This document shows positions 1 to 9,649 of a DNA stretch of 64,000 nt, in pieces (position 1 is the stretch's first letter; each line of letters opens with the position of its first letter). This DNA is from Selaginella moellendorffii (taxonomy: Eukaryota > Streptophyta > Lycopodiopsida > Selaginellales > Selaginellaceae). The notes beneath the pieces are model-generated. The model was not told the origin of the DNA. It did not search any database and saw only the letters and a list, made by a program, of their open reading frames with translations. Location: positions 5,720,866-5,784,865 of the forward strand of contig NW_003314261.1 of the NCBI RefSeq assembly GCF_000143415.4, in the 5' to 3' direction. Both the position numbers and the translations under genes were made by a program.

Positions 1-142
1 GGCGTTTCCGGTCGCGGATCTTTTTCTCCACTCTAGCAAGGACAGCAAGAGCCCTTGCACGTTCTCGCTCATCCTCGTCATTACGGTTCTGTTTTGGGCG
101 CCAGTGGTGCACCATGAGGATCTTACCTCTCTGATACCATGA
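1..142 (-). mobile_element. LTR-retrotransposon fragment (PBS plus gag start)
   Basis: On the minus strand, TGGTATCAGAG (complement of 129-139) matches the start of the usual initiator-tRNA-Met primer-binding site of plant LTR elements. It is followed by an ATG at 115 and a short open frame rich in Arg and Glu that runs off the window edge. It abuts the copia relic in the opposite orientation, so it is a separate broken element. Fragmentary; element family not determined. Confidence 0.4.
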
Positions 143-1524
143 AATGGCTTTTTAAAAGGAAGATGGGAGTGTGGAGCGATTCAAAGCCAGATTTGTCGCT
201 CGTGGCTTCTCGCAAATTCAGGGAGTTGACTATTCTGAGACTTACAGTCCAGTAGTTAAACTAACCACCATCCGCTTGCTTCTGGTTTTAGCAGCCGAGC
301 TTGATCTTGAGCTCCATCAACTCAATGTGCACACAGCATTCCTCAATGGTGATCTTGAGGAGGAGATGTGGCACAGTCTCAAGGTTTTGTCCTTCCAGGC
401 CAAGAACACCTCGTGTGCTGGCTGCATAAAGCTCTCTATGGGCTGAAACAAAGCCCCAGGTCTTGGTATAACAAGATTGATGGTTTTCTAATTTCTCTTG
501 GCTTCATATGCAGCTCAGCCAATGGTAATCTCTACATCTACTTTGAAGGCGAAGGATTTCTCTTCCTAACGCTTTATGTGGACGATACCATCCTCACTTC
601 TAACCAAGTCTGGCTTATTCACAAGATTAAGACACATCTCTCTGCAAAATTCGAGATGGCAGACCTTGGTGAGCTGCATTACTGCCTTGGAATCTAAGTA
701 CGACGCAACAGGAGACATGGGACTCTCGAGCTCTCTCAAGAAAAATACATCCTGGATGTACTTCAGACTCTATGCTCGATGCTAATCCTGTGGCCACTCC
801 AATGCCCTCAGGCCTTAAGCTTTCTAAAGCTTCTATATCCGAGACATAAGAAAAGCGCCAGAACTCTCTACCGTTCGATGGTCAGCAGCTTGATATATCT
901 CGTGATTTCAACAAGGCCGGATTTAGCCTGGTAGGCTGCGTGGCAAAGTACTTGGAAAATCCATCACAAGAACACTTTGCTGCTGTTAAGAGAATCCTGA
1001 GGTACATTGCTGGAACTAAGCACTACTCTCTTCAATTTTCCAGAGGAGAGAGCTCCACCACGAGCTTGGTTGGCTTCTCTAATGCCGACTGGGCGGGAGA
1101 CGTAGATGACAGGAGATCAATGACAGGCTACGGCTTCCTCCTGAATGGGAACGTGGTGAGCTGATGCTTGAAGAAGCAGGCTATCACAGCCATGTCCTCA
1201 ACAGAATCAGAATACGTAGCAGCAGCAGCAAAAGAAGCAGTGTGGCTGAGCAAGCTGCTTGAAGACTTGCGAATCTGAGTCCCTCCCATCAAGCTTTGGT
1301 GTGACAATCAGTTTACCATTGCTCTCACAAGGAACTCTTGGTTCCATTCAAAAACAAAGCACATCAAACTAAGGTTCCAGGAACTCATCAACAAAGGCAA
1401 AATTCTTGGAATTTTTCCTACCAACACAATGCTGGTGGACATTCTGACCAAGGCTCTACCTCATGTATAGCATCAAGTCTTCCTAAAGACACTCGACCTA
1501 CGTGACGGAAATCTTGAGGAGGAG
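140..1524 (+). mobile_element. Decayed Ty1/copia pol (reverse transcriptase-RNase H)
   Basis: Translated pieces in shifting frames give the copia reverse transcriptase: the ARGFSQ..GVDYSETYSPVVK block at 190-260, the YVDD active-site block near 575, then RNase H (SNADWAGD near 1080, SSTESEY near 1200, and SKTKHIKLRF near 1350). At least three frameshifts and several stops break it, for example near 167, 370, 700, 1164 and 1276. The piece ends in a purine-rich tract at about 1510-1524, just before a TGT LTR start. It is a non-functional relic; gag, protease and integrase are not seen in this orientation. Confidence 0.85.
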
Positions 1525-1735
1525 TGTCGGGAAGCACAAGGTCCATGTCATTAGCCACATCACATATCCTCACCAACCGTCAAGAGCCGCCACATCCACC
1601 ACCAAAACGCAATGAAGTAGCTATTGAGCCGTATCCACAAATCCTACACCCCGGCCTTGTGGAAACCCCCACGAGTGCTTCTTTCTCCTCCTTGATCGTC
1701 CGCGAGAAGAGGTAATCCACTATATCTTCCATGCA
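1525..1735 (+). mobile_element. Probable 3' LTR remnant of the copia relic
   Basis: The sequence begins TGTCGGGAAG directly after the polypurine tract at the end of the copia pol relic, where the 3' LTR should start. The far end is uncertain: a CA near 1735 is only a guess, and no partner LTR is in the window. Confidence 0.35.
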
Positions 1736-2001
1736 GCCCGATTATGTCATCCAGATCTAGCCTCGCTTGCATGTCATCCCTGCCTTTTTCTAGAGAATCC
1801 ATCTATAGTTTCAGGCGATCAAGAGCTCCCCAAGCTAGATGTGTTCTCATCCATGGTGCTGCAGACCTGGGATTGCCTTTGTCGCCCACATCGCCGCGCT
1901 GGATCAGGAAATCGATGGAGCGCTGGATCGAGAGATCGATGAATCGATCGAAAAAGCAAAACCCTAGAATTTGATTACATCGTCCCTCGCTTTAGGGCTT
2001 T

Positions 2002-4386
2002 ATGCAAATGCTACAACAGCCCAGTGTCTCCTCGCTTCTCCTGGCGCTCAAGGAATGCGGCAGCGCGCGGGATCTCCAGCGGGGAAGGGTCGTCCATGGC
2101 GATGCGATCCAATCCGGCCTCGCGGCGGACATCTTTGTCGCCACGACGCTGGTAAGCATGTACTCCAAATGTGGCAGCATGGCCGACGCGCGCAAGGTCT
2201 TCGACGCCATGCCCAGCCGGAATCTCGTCTCCTGGACCGCTCTCATGCTGGGATACGCGCAGAACGGGGAACCCGAGCTCGCGCTGGGACTGTTCCAGCA
2301 GCTCCAGCACTGTGCCACTTCGCTGGATCGATCGACTCTCCTAGCGGCGCTTACGGCCTGCCGGAATCTGGCTGCCAAGGGACAGGAGTGCGAGAGCTTG
2401 AGAAGGAGCTGCTTAGAGAAGGGGGCGGAAATCCATTGCCTTGCTGCGAAGAATGGATTAGAAGAAGATATCTTCGTGGCGAGTAGCTTGGTGGATATGT
2501 ACGTCAAGTGCGGGAGCTTGGTGGATGCTCTTCGGGTTTTCCGCGGGATTCCACGCAACAATGTGGTCTCGTGGACTGCCATGGTTTTCGGCTACGTGCA
2601 AAACGGGGAGTTCGCGACTGGATTGGCGCTCTTTGCTCGGATGCAGCTGGAAGGCTGTGATCCAGGAGATCAAACTTTCGTCGCTGCGATCAAGGCGTGC
2701 AGTGGCTTAGCAGCGAAAGAAGAAGGCCGGAAGAGAGATGGTTGCAAGGTGGTTGTGAAGGTAAAATCGTTGGAGAAAGGAAGAGTGATCCACTCTCAGG
2801 CAGCCAGACGCGGGTGCGACCCATTCGTTACGAGTAGCTTGGTGGAGATGTATCTCAAGTGCGGGAGTGTGGTGGATGCTCGTCGAGTCTTTGACGAGAT
2901 TCCACGTAAGAATGTGGTGTCTTGGACGACGCTCATCCTAGGATACGTCCAGGTCGGGAAACCAATGGTAGCTTTGGAACTCTTTGCGCTGATGCAGCAG
3001 GAAGGTTGCTCTCCGGATGCTAAGACCTTTGTTGTTGCGTTGCAGGCCTGCGCGAGCTTGGCAGCTATGGAAGATGAGGACGAAGGCAAGACGAAGAAGA
3101 GCTCGAAGTCATTGCTGCTGAGAAAAGGTACGAGCATTCATTTTCAAGCTGTTCAAGCGGGTTTTAGTTCTGATGTTTTCTTGAGCAGCAGCTTGATCAA
3201 CATGTACGCGAAGTGTGGAAGTATCTTGCGTGCCCAGGAGGTGTTTGACATGATGAAGTTTCATGACGTTGTTTCCTGGACAACGTTGATCCTTGGGTAC
3301 GCTCAGAACGGAGAAGGTGAGCATGCGTTACTTCTCTTTCAAATAGCTCTTGACAAGAACTTGGTAAACTCTCAGAGCTTCGTTGCAGCTCTGAAGGCAT
3401 GCACGAGTCTGGCTTCGCTGGAAGAGCTGGAGGACGCTGACGGGAAGCTGCTTAAACTCGAGAGAGGAATGGCCGTCCACTCCGAGGCCGCTCGAAGAGG
3501 CTACGAGCCGGACATCTTTGTGGCGAGCACGCTAGTCGACTTTTACGCAAAGTGTGGAAGCCTGGAGGATGCTAGCCGTGTCTTCAACCGGATGGAGAAA
3601 CACAAGTCGGTAACTTGGAAGGCAATGCTACAGGCTTGCGTCCACAACGGAGGAGCAGAGACGGCACTACACTTGTTCGCGTGCATGGACTTGGAAGGCT
3701 TTGTGCCGGACAGCGGGGCATTCAGTGTGGCTCTGAAGGCCTGCTCGAGCACCGGAGCACTGGAAGTGGGACGAAGTCTACACAGGGAGCTTCGGATTTC
3801 TGGCCTGATGGACGACACAATGGTGGCGAACTGTCTGTTGGACTTCTACGGCAAGTGTGGCAGCATGGTGGAAGCTCAGGAGGTATTCAACTCGATTTCT
3901 TCCAGAGATGTGATAACTTGGACTTCGCTGATCGCAGGATACAGTCAAAGAGGCGAGATCGACAGAGTTTTCTGCCTGCTCCGCGACATGAGAGACGATG
4001 GCTTGCATCCAAACAAAGTGACGCTCCTGGCAGTCTTAAGCGCGTGCAGTCATGCCGGCCTGGTTGACAGAGGTAAGGAGTTTTTCTTTTCCATGGGCTC
4101 CAAGTATGGGCTAGCTCCAGAGCTTGAGCATTACCACTGTGTGATAGATATGCTGGGAAGAGCCAACCAGCTCGAGGAGGCAGTGGCGATGGTGAAGTCG
4201 ATGCCTCACAAAGCCAACGTGGTTACATGGACGACTGTACTGACCGCCTGCCGGAAGTGGAAGAACGTAGAGGTGGGAAGAATTGCTTTTGAGTCGCTAC
4301 TGAGATTGGATTCCAGGAACACAGCGGCTCATGACTTGATGGCTAACATTTTAGAGAATACCCAAGACAATGCTGCTGGGTTCTAG
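2002..4386 (+). CDS. Pentatricopeptide repeat protein (PLS class)
   Basis: Intronless 794-residue pentatricopeptide repeat protein. PPR proteins bind organellar RNA in a sequence-specific way and act in editing, splicing or stabilisation. The body is repeats of the type VVSWTTLILGYVQ / MYxKCGSxxDARxVF, the PLS pattern, from about residue 15 to 720. It ends in an E-like region (HYHCVIDMLGRANQLEEA, then VTWTTVLTACRKW) with no DYW deaminase domain. Basic or acidic linkers of 20-30 residues (about residues 240-260, 355-375, 475-490) separate repeat blocks, which is unusual. The start at 2002 has a second Met two codons on. No clear transit peptide can be judged. RNA target unknown. Confidence 0.9.
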   Translation: MQMLQQPSVSSLLLALKECGSARDLQRGRVVHGDAIQSGLAADIFVATTLVSMYSKCGSMADARKVFDAMPSRNLVSWTALMLGYAQNGEPELALGLFQQLQHCATSLDRSTLLAALTACRNLAAKGQECESLRRSCLEKGAEIHCLAAKNGLEEDIFVASSLVDMYVKCGSLVDALRVFRGIPRNNVVSWTAMVFGYVQNGEFATGLALFARMQLEGCDPGDQTFVAAIKACSGLAAKEEGRKRDGCKVVVKVKSLEKGRVIHSQAARRGCDPFVTSSLVEMYLKCGSVVDARRVFDEIPRKNVVSWTTLILGYVQVGKPMVALELFALMQQEGCSPDAKTFVVALQACASLAAMEDEDEGKTKKSSKSLLLRKGTSIHFQAVQAGFSSDVFLSSSLINMYAKCGSILRAQEVFDMMKFHDVVSWTTLILGYAQNGEGEHALLLFQIALDKNLVNSQSFVAALKACTSLASLEELEDADGKLLKLERGMAVHSEAARRGYEPDIFVASTLVDFYAKCGSLEDASRVFNRMEKHKSVTWKAMLQACVHNGGAETALHLFACMDLEGFVPDSGAFSVALKACSSTGALEVGRSLHRELRISGLMDDTMVANCLLDFYGKCGSMVEAQEVFNSISSRDVITWTSLIAGYSQRGEIDRVFCLLRDMRDDGLHPNKVTLLAVLSACSHAGLVDRGKEFFFSMGSKYGLAPELEHYHCVIDMLGRANQLEEAVAMVKSMPHKANVVTWTTVLTACRKWKNVEVGRIAFESLLRLDSRNTAAHDLMANILENTQDNAAGF

Positions 4387-4799
4387 ATCTGGAAGAACCC
4401 AGCGTTTTTCTGTTTAGATCTACAACTTGGGTATATGGAAACTTTCTCTTGCTTCTCTCCTTGATCGCTTAGCTTGAATAGCATTCCAGGAAGAGAACGA
4501 AAGCACCTCTTCTAGCTACTTCTATACAAAATGGAAGAGCTCCTTGTAGTCGGAGGAAAAGATTTCTTGGCTCTCTGCGAGAGAGAATCAAACACTCACT
4601 GTCGAGGACACTCTGTGAGATGATTCTATGGGGAAAAATCTCACGAGGAATGGCCCCAAAGCATCAGTCTTCGCTCCCAGCGTATCAGCGAATGCCACGA
4701 GAGGCGCTGCATTGTGATCATTGGGGAGCAAGCATCCTTTTAGGGTTAGCCCTAAATTTTGCCCTTCTAAGTCAGAGGGGGATTTAGGGCTCTTGGGCT
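4387..4799. other. Intergenic: PPR 3' flank and promoter of next gene
   Basis: No gene was seen. A telo-box-like palindromic patch (TAGGGTTAGCCCTAAA, about 4741-4756) lies about 45 bases before the next start codon, a position repeated in front of several genes in this window. Confidence 0.5.
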
Positions 4800-5761
4800 A
4801 TGGCGCACGCTGCCGTGGAGGGTTTGGAGGTCGCGGCAGCTGTGGCCGAGCTCGCCGATGCCGCCATGGGAGCATACGAGCGTCGCAAGCACCACGCCGT
4901 GGCGGTGCAGCGGGATGCCGAGGAAGCGCTGGTGAAGGAAAGGGCCGAGAATGACAAGCTTCGCTCGGCGCTCGACATGTACAGGGATGTGATCCAGGAA
5001 TTCTCGTCCAGGGGATTGCTGGAGCATATGCATCAGTTGAATGGGATGGATCCGGATCAGGTTAGTCGATCTCTCCTGTTCCCTTTTGGAGAATTGAGAC
5101 GAATTGGGTCATTGTGGTTGTCAGCTGTGTGATAAACTCAAAGAGCGAGTCGATTCTCCCGAGTTTTTGGAGAAACTGGGAACGATTGTCTTGTCCAAAG
5201 ACAAGGAGGATGGCGAGAAGGAGAACACTTGGGTTGTCTTGGATGGGATGGAGGGGGCCGAGGATTACGTTGTGATCACTCAAGAGGATATTGTCGATAG
5301 CATTGCCTCGTACATGGCAAAGTACCTCGCAACTCAACCCAAAGCTCAGGTAACGCTCTTGCAAGTTTGTTTCTCGCGATGGCTTCTAACTTCTGGAGGT
5401 TTTGCTAGAACATGTCTCCGGATGAACTGCAAAATGGTAAAGCTCGATCGAAATCTCTCGTTTCTGTGTCTTCTAATTCTCCTTTGCCGTGTGTCTCAGC
5501 TCTTAGCAAAGCGTTTTCCGCCAAGGACAAGCCGGGATTCTTTCGGAGGCTTTGGGGAGCCGGCAAAGTAATGTACACGATCGCGTCTTGGACTGCCACT
5601 GGCGTGGGGTAAGCCATGATTTTAATTTTTTTTGCTACTTCTTCCTGGACTGGAGCTAAAACTTTCCTTGCTACAGGCTATACAGAAACCCGGTCCTTGT
5701 TCGAGCAGCTTTCATGGCAATTCGAACAACAGTGACTCTTCTCCTCAGACTTCTTCGCTAA
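4800..5761 (+). CDS. Conserved plant protein with N-terminal coiled coil
   Basis: Five exons by splice signals and frame: 4800-5060, 5125-5349, 5409-5436, 5500-5608, 5677-5761, giving 235 residues. Exon 1 is Ala-rich and helical with heptad-like spacing (residues 1-70). Exon 2 carries the acidic block WVVLDGMEGAEDYV. The later exons form a basic C-terminal region (KDKPGFFRRLWGAG) ending in a hydrophobic/arginine stretch. I recall similar uncharacterised proteins in other land plants but cannot name a family or function. The third exon is only 28 nt. A telo-box precedes the start. Confidence 0.75.
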
Positions 5762-5906
5762 AAGGCGAGGAACAAAATTCGCAAATCAATCGAGCCGAAG
5801 CTAAAAAGCTTGTAAAAAATCTGTACATTATGATTTCTTAGCGGTTACAACGATGAAAATGGACGATGAATGGAAGACTAAAAAACCTTAATGGATTTCT
5901 TCTTAT

Positions 5907-5922
5907 AAAACCCTAGGGTTTT
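5907..5922. promoter_or_regulatory. Palindromic telo-box upstream of FPG
   Basis: AAAACCCTAGGGTTTT is a perfect 16-base palindrome made of two back-to-back telo-boxes (AAACCCTA), 24 bases before the FPG start codon. In plants, telo-boxes are known promoter elements of housekeeping and translation genes. The binding factor here is inferred, not shown. Confidence 0.55.
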
Positions 5923-5946
5923 AATTGTGTTTTCGAATAGATAGCT

Positions 5947-8017
5947 ATGCCGGAGCTTCCCGAGGTAGAGGCCGCGCGGCGGGCGGTGGAGCTCCACTGC
6001 AAGGGCCTCATTTGCCGCGCCAGCGTCGCCGACGACACGACCGTGATCGAAGGCATGGCGCCGTTTGATATGCAGCGCCGCCTTGTGGCCAAGAGGATCG
6101 TCGCGGCGCATCGCAAAGGCAAGCAGCTGTGGCTGGAGCTGGACGAGCCCCCAAGCATTTGCTTCCAGTTTGGTATGTCGATTTCCTGGGCTACATTTTC
6201 CTTCCTCTTTTTTGTTGTGTTCTTTGTAAATTTCCTAGGCTACGTTGGATTGTTCTTTGCTTCCTTCCTCATTTTTTGTGATAGCATTTTTTCTAGTGAA
6301 AGTTTTAGTTCTAGTGTTTGCTCTGTGCAGGCATGGCCGGAGCTGTGTATGTGAAAGGAGTAAAGAGCACGAAGTATGTGAGGTGAGTGGTGGTCGAGTT
6401 TCTTTTTCTCTTTTGCTTGCAGCGCTTACATTTTTTGTTTTGCTGCTTGTAGGTCCGCTGTGAAGGATGAAGATGAGTGGCCCTCCAAATACTCCAAAGT
6501 TCATCTCGTGGTGCGTTTAGCTAGATGAATGTGCAATGTGCGAAACTTATCTTTGTTTCACCAGCTGGACACTGGTGTGGAGATGTCGTTCACGGACAAG
6601 CGCAGGTTTGCACGGGTTCGACTTTTACAAGATGTACGTAGCTCGTTTTTTTTATTTTGGTGGTTTCTCTGATGACTTTTTCGGCCTTGAAGCCACGCTT
6701 GTCTCCGCCAATATCTGAACTGGGACCGGATGCTTACACAGAGCTTCCGGATGAAACTACTTTCGCCGACTCTGTTGCGAAAAAGAAGACGGCTATCAAG
6801 GCTGTTCTACTTGACCAGGTGTGGCGATTTCCTTGTTTTGTTTTTTCTGACTGTTATCTTTGTTCCAAACAGAGCTTTATCGCGGGGATTGGCAACTGGA
6901 TTGCTGATGAAGTACTCTATCAGGTAGGCAAAAACTTTGTGTGCTGTTTCTGGTCTTACAGTTGTTATGGCAGTCTAGAATACATCCTGAGCAACCAGCG
7001 TCCACCTTAACAGCTATAGATTGCGAGCGACTTCGTGGGGCTATCAAAGAGGTTAGACCACATTCCCAGTTTTTCAATCTTTGTTTTTGCTTACTGGTCT
7101 TTAATCCCAAAGACTTAGAAAACTTAGAATTCAAGTGCATATACATGTAGGTTGTGATGACTGCGGTTGACGTTGATGCTGATCTTGAACGCTTTCCTAG
7201 AGATTGGCTTTTTCATCACCGCTGGGGTAAAAAGCCTGGCAGTGTAAATGGTGAGTTTCCTAAGAGTTTTAATATTGCGCATATGGCAGGTTCTTGAAAC
7301 GGCCATCGCTGTGGAAGGCGATTCGTCCCAGTATCCAGACGACTGGATTTATCAACACCGCGAGAAGAAATCTGGTGCTACTGTGAATGGTCTGCATTCT
7401 CATGCGTGCATATCGTTGGTGTTTTTTTCTTTTCTTTTTACTTTTTCGTTTATCCACTTTGTTTTTAATCTCGGTTGGCACTTTTCCAGGGAAAAAGATC
7501 GAGTTCATCACTGTTGGCGGAAGGGTATGTGAACTTTATGTCGTGAGGCTCTTGGTCACAGTGTGTTTTTGGCTGTCAGACGTCTGCTTATGTGCCGGAG
7601 CTGCAGAAGTACGATGGGGTTCCAAAGAAGAAGACGCCATCGAGGAAGAAATCTATCAAGGGGAAAGTGGACGACGAGAACGAAGTGGAAGAAGAGGAGG
7701 AAGCCGCGCCAAAGAAGAAGGCTGTCTCCCGGAAGAAAAAACCCGTGGACGACGACGGGGAATCTGATGGTGATGACAAACCAAAGAGGAAAGGGGGTGC
7801 AGTGAAGGCAAAAAGCGATGACGTTGAGCAAGAAGCACCAAAGAAAAGGGGAAGGCCTGCAAGGAATCAAGCAAAGGTAGGCACTGTTCTTCCGGGTAGC
7901 GATGAGGAGCAGGATGAGAAAGTCAGTTCGGGAAGAGTTAAAAGAGGCCGGGGGGGCTCCAAGTCGCAAAGTGGGAAGAAAAAAGCGAAAGTGAGCTCCT
8001 CTAAGCAGTCATCGTGA
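5947..8017 (+). CDS. FPG1: Formamidopyrimidine-DNA glycosylase (FPG/MutM type)
   Basis: Base-excision-repair DNA glycosylase/AP lyase acting on oxidised purines. Exons: 5947-6172, 6331-6382, 6453-6510, 6565-6633, 6693-6818, 6873-6923, 6974-7051, then either 7151-7250 or 7290-7389, then 7490-7524 and 7580-8017; either choice gives 410 residues. The N-terminus is MPELPEVE, with the family's catalytic Pro and Glu after Met removal. The helix-two-turn-helix is seen as SFIAGIGNWIADEVLYQ. The C-terminal hairpin (KKIEFITVGGRTSAYVPEL) lacks zinc cysteines, as in plant FPG. A long Lys/Glu-rich tail with an AT-hook-like KKRGRPARN follows. The exon at 6693 uses a weak acceptor. The duplicate eighth exon is discussed in the findings. 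Confidence 0.9.
7151..7389 (+). other. Tandem homologous exons 8a/8b of FPG
   Basis: Exon 8a (7151-7250) and exon 8b (7290-7389) are each exactly 100 nt, with the same phases (0 in, 1 out). They encode alignable peptides: 8a has DADLERFPRDWLFHHRWGKK and 8b has GDSSQYPDDWIYQHREKK, both ending in VNG. Only 39 nt separate them, bounded by GT and AG. Joining 8a to 8b would read GGT-TCT-TGA, a stop. Both exons keep AG and GT sites, although 8b's donor (GTCTGC) is weak. Confidence 0.8.
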
Positions 8018-8161
8018 AAGCGCGTTGATGGGCTTTCCAAAGGTGGTGAGGTTTGATTTCTTCGGTCTTTCTTTTCTAGCTGTGGTTCGAGAGTAATAGT
8101 CTACTAGAGCTGTGAAGTTATCTCTCAGTTTTTTCGATTCTTACTGTTCGTCTTTGTGCAG

Positions 8162-8506
8162 GATGAGGCTAAGTTGGACGACGAGGACTTGAGCTATGGC
8201 CTCGGAGCAAAATGCGTTGGTGGTGGAAGTGGATTAAATCCGAGCACAGTGGCAGCAGCAGTAAGATCGCAGTGGTCATCGTTTCTCGGTAAGTTTCCGA
8301 GATTCAAAGAGGCTTGCCCCTCTTTGAATTCGTATCCTTATAGTCAGCAGCAGCAGCAGGAGTGCTTTACGATCGGGATTTCTAGCTGTAGTAGCAACAG
8401 GTTAAGTGCGTTGAATCGCATCGTCTCTCGAGCTCCTTTGAGAGTAGAAGGGCGACTCGGGATTAAATTCCTGTCCTACGTTCTCCGAAAATCCGCCTAC
8501 TTATAA
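8162..8506 (+). other. Possible alternative FPG 3' exon or UTR exon, with hairpin
   Basis: A strong acceptor (TTTGTGCAG at 8153-8161) opens a frame starting DEAKLDDEDLSYGLGAKC and continuing to a stop at 8506. It would be in phase with a GT donor after the AT-hook of FPG (about 7876), so it may be an alternative tail. It may equally be a 3' UTR exon joined to a donor after the FPG stop (GAG|GTTTGA near 8050). Positions 8302-8312 and 8319-8329 form an 11-bp perfect stem (ATTCAAAGAGG) with a six-base loop. No function is assigned. Confidence 0.3.
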
Positions 8507-8649
8507 GCAAATACAAGTTTTTTTTCTAAGTTCTCGTAGTCTCGATAATGTGGTGTGAAATCCTGTCCGTTGAGATAAAACACCATCCCAATCGTTGATT
8601 TGCTAGGGTTCTGGATTTAGGGTTCTAGTTCTCTCCAGCGCAGGCGGCT

Positions 8650-9158
8650 ATGGTGAGCGCCATTCTTCTCTTTGCTCGTTCTTAGCCGGATTGTGTCTGT
8701 GCAGGCGAAGCGCACGAAGAAGGCTGGAATTGTCGGCAAATACGGTATGTACCATCGAATGCGCTCTTGTATTTTCGTGTGCTGATTTCTCGTGCGCGCC
8801 AGGAACTCGCTATGGCGCCAGTCTGCGTAAGCAGATCAAGAAGATGGAGGTCAGCCAACACTCCAAGTACTTCTGCGAATTCTGTGGCAAGGTGAGAAAA
8901 AGAGAGAGATTTGGACGAGGTTTTGATCTATTCCTTGGTCTTGTGTAGTTCGCAGTGAAGAGGAAGGCCGTGGGAATCTGGAACTGCAAGGATTGCGGCA
9001 AGATCAAGGCTGGCGGCGCTTACACGCTCAAGTGAGAGTCCCTTTCGCTTTTCTTTTGTTGCCTGTTTTGATCGAGATCCATTTCTCGCTGCAGTACTGC
9101 CAGTGCCGTCACAGTGAGGAGCACGATCAGGCGTTTGAGGGAGCAGACCGAGAGCTAA
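8650..9158 (+). CDS. RPL37A: 60S ribosomal protein L37a (eL43)
   Basis: Component of the large cytosolic ribosomal subunit. Exons: 8650-8652 (the ATG alone), 8705-8744, 8803-8891, 8949-9031, 9095-9158; 92 residues, the usual family length. The protein starts [20 protein letters not shown] and carries the C4 zinc ribbon CEFCGK...CKDCGK. The first exon's coding part is the start codon only, followed at once by a GT donor, as in other ribosomal protein genes. Two telo-boxes (TAGGGTTCT near 8605 and 8625) sit 20-45 bases upstream, fitting coordinated ribosomal-protein expression. Confidence 0.95.
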
Positions 9159-9649
9159 GTAGAAATCTCTCTCGCTGTGTTTTGTTTTAATCCGGAAGGA
9201 AAAATTTCAAGAGCCCTCTTTTAACTTGGAGTAGCTTGTCTCCCAGGAATCTATTTGATAGAAGATTGCAGTGATCATCAGGTCTAGAGGAGGCTTGCTC
9301 CTCTTTGAATTTATCCAGCCAAAATCCAAGTGATCATCGCTTCCAGAGGAGGCTTGAATTGATCCAGCGTAACTCGCGAGAGAATTGATTCGCGAGAGAA
9401 GCTCGAGCTTCTCCAGAGATCCGTAGAACGTTTTTCCAAGTTCTCGTTATTCTTCCCATACTTTGTTCTCCAAATCATTTTCTTTCGACCACTGTCCGAC
9501 TGTGTAATGAATTTTACTGCGAACGATTCAGACACCTTAGATTTCCCTGGGCCGTTGGATGGGCGGGATCCAACGGCCGCGCGGGACCCAACCGAGGCCG
9601 TTGGATGTGGGCAAAGAGAGAAAAGAGCGCTTGTTCGTAATCCAAAGCT
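9159..9649. repeat. Intergenic with small foldback/direct repeats
   Basis: No gene was seen. AGAGGAGGCTTG occurs at about 9286 and 9340, each preceded by GTGATCATC. The first copy (AGGCTTGCTCCTCTTTGAATT) closely matches the loop side of the hairpin at 8302-8329. A short inverted motif TCGCGAGAGAA repeats at 9367-9400. These look like remnants of a small foldback element. Confidence 0.35.
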
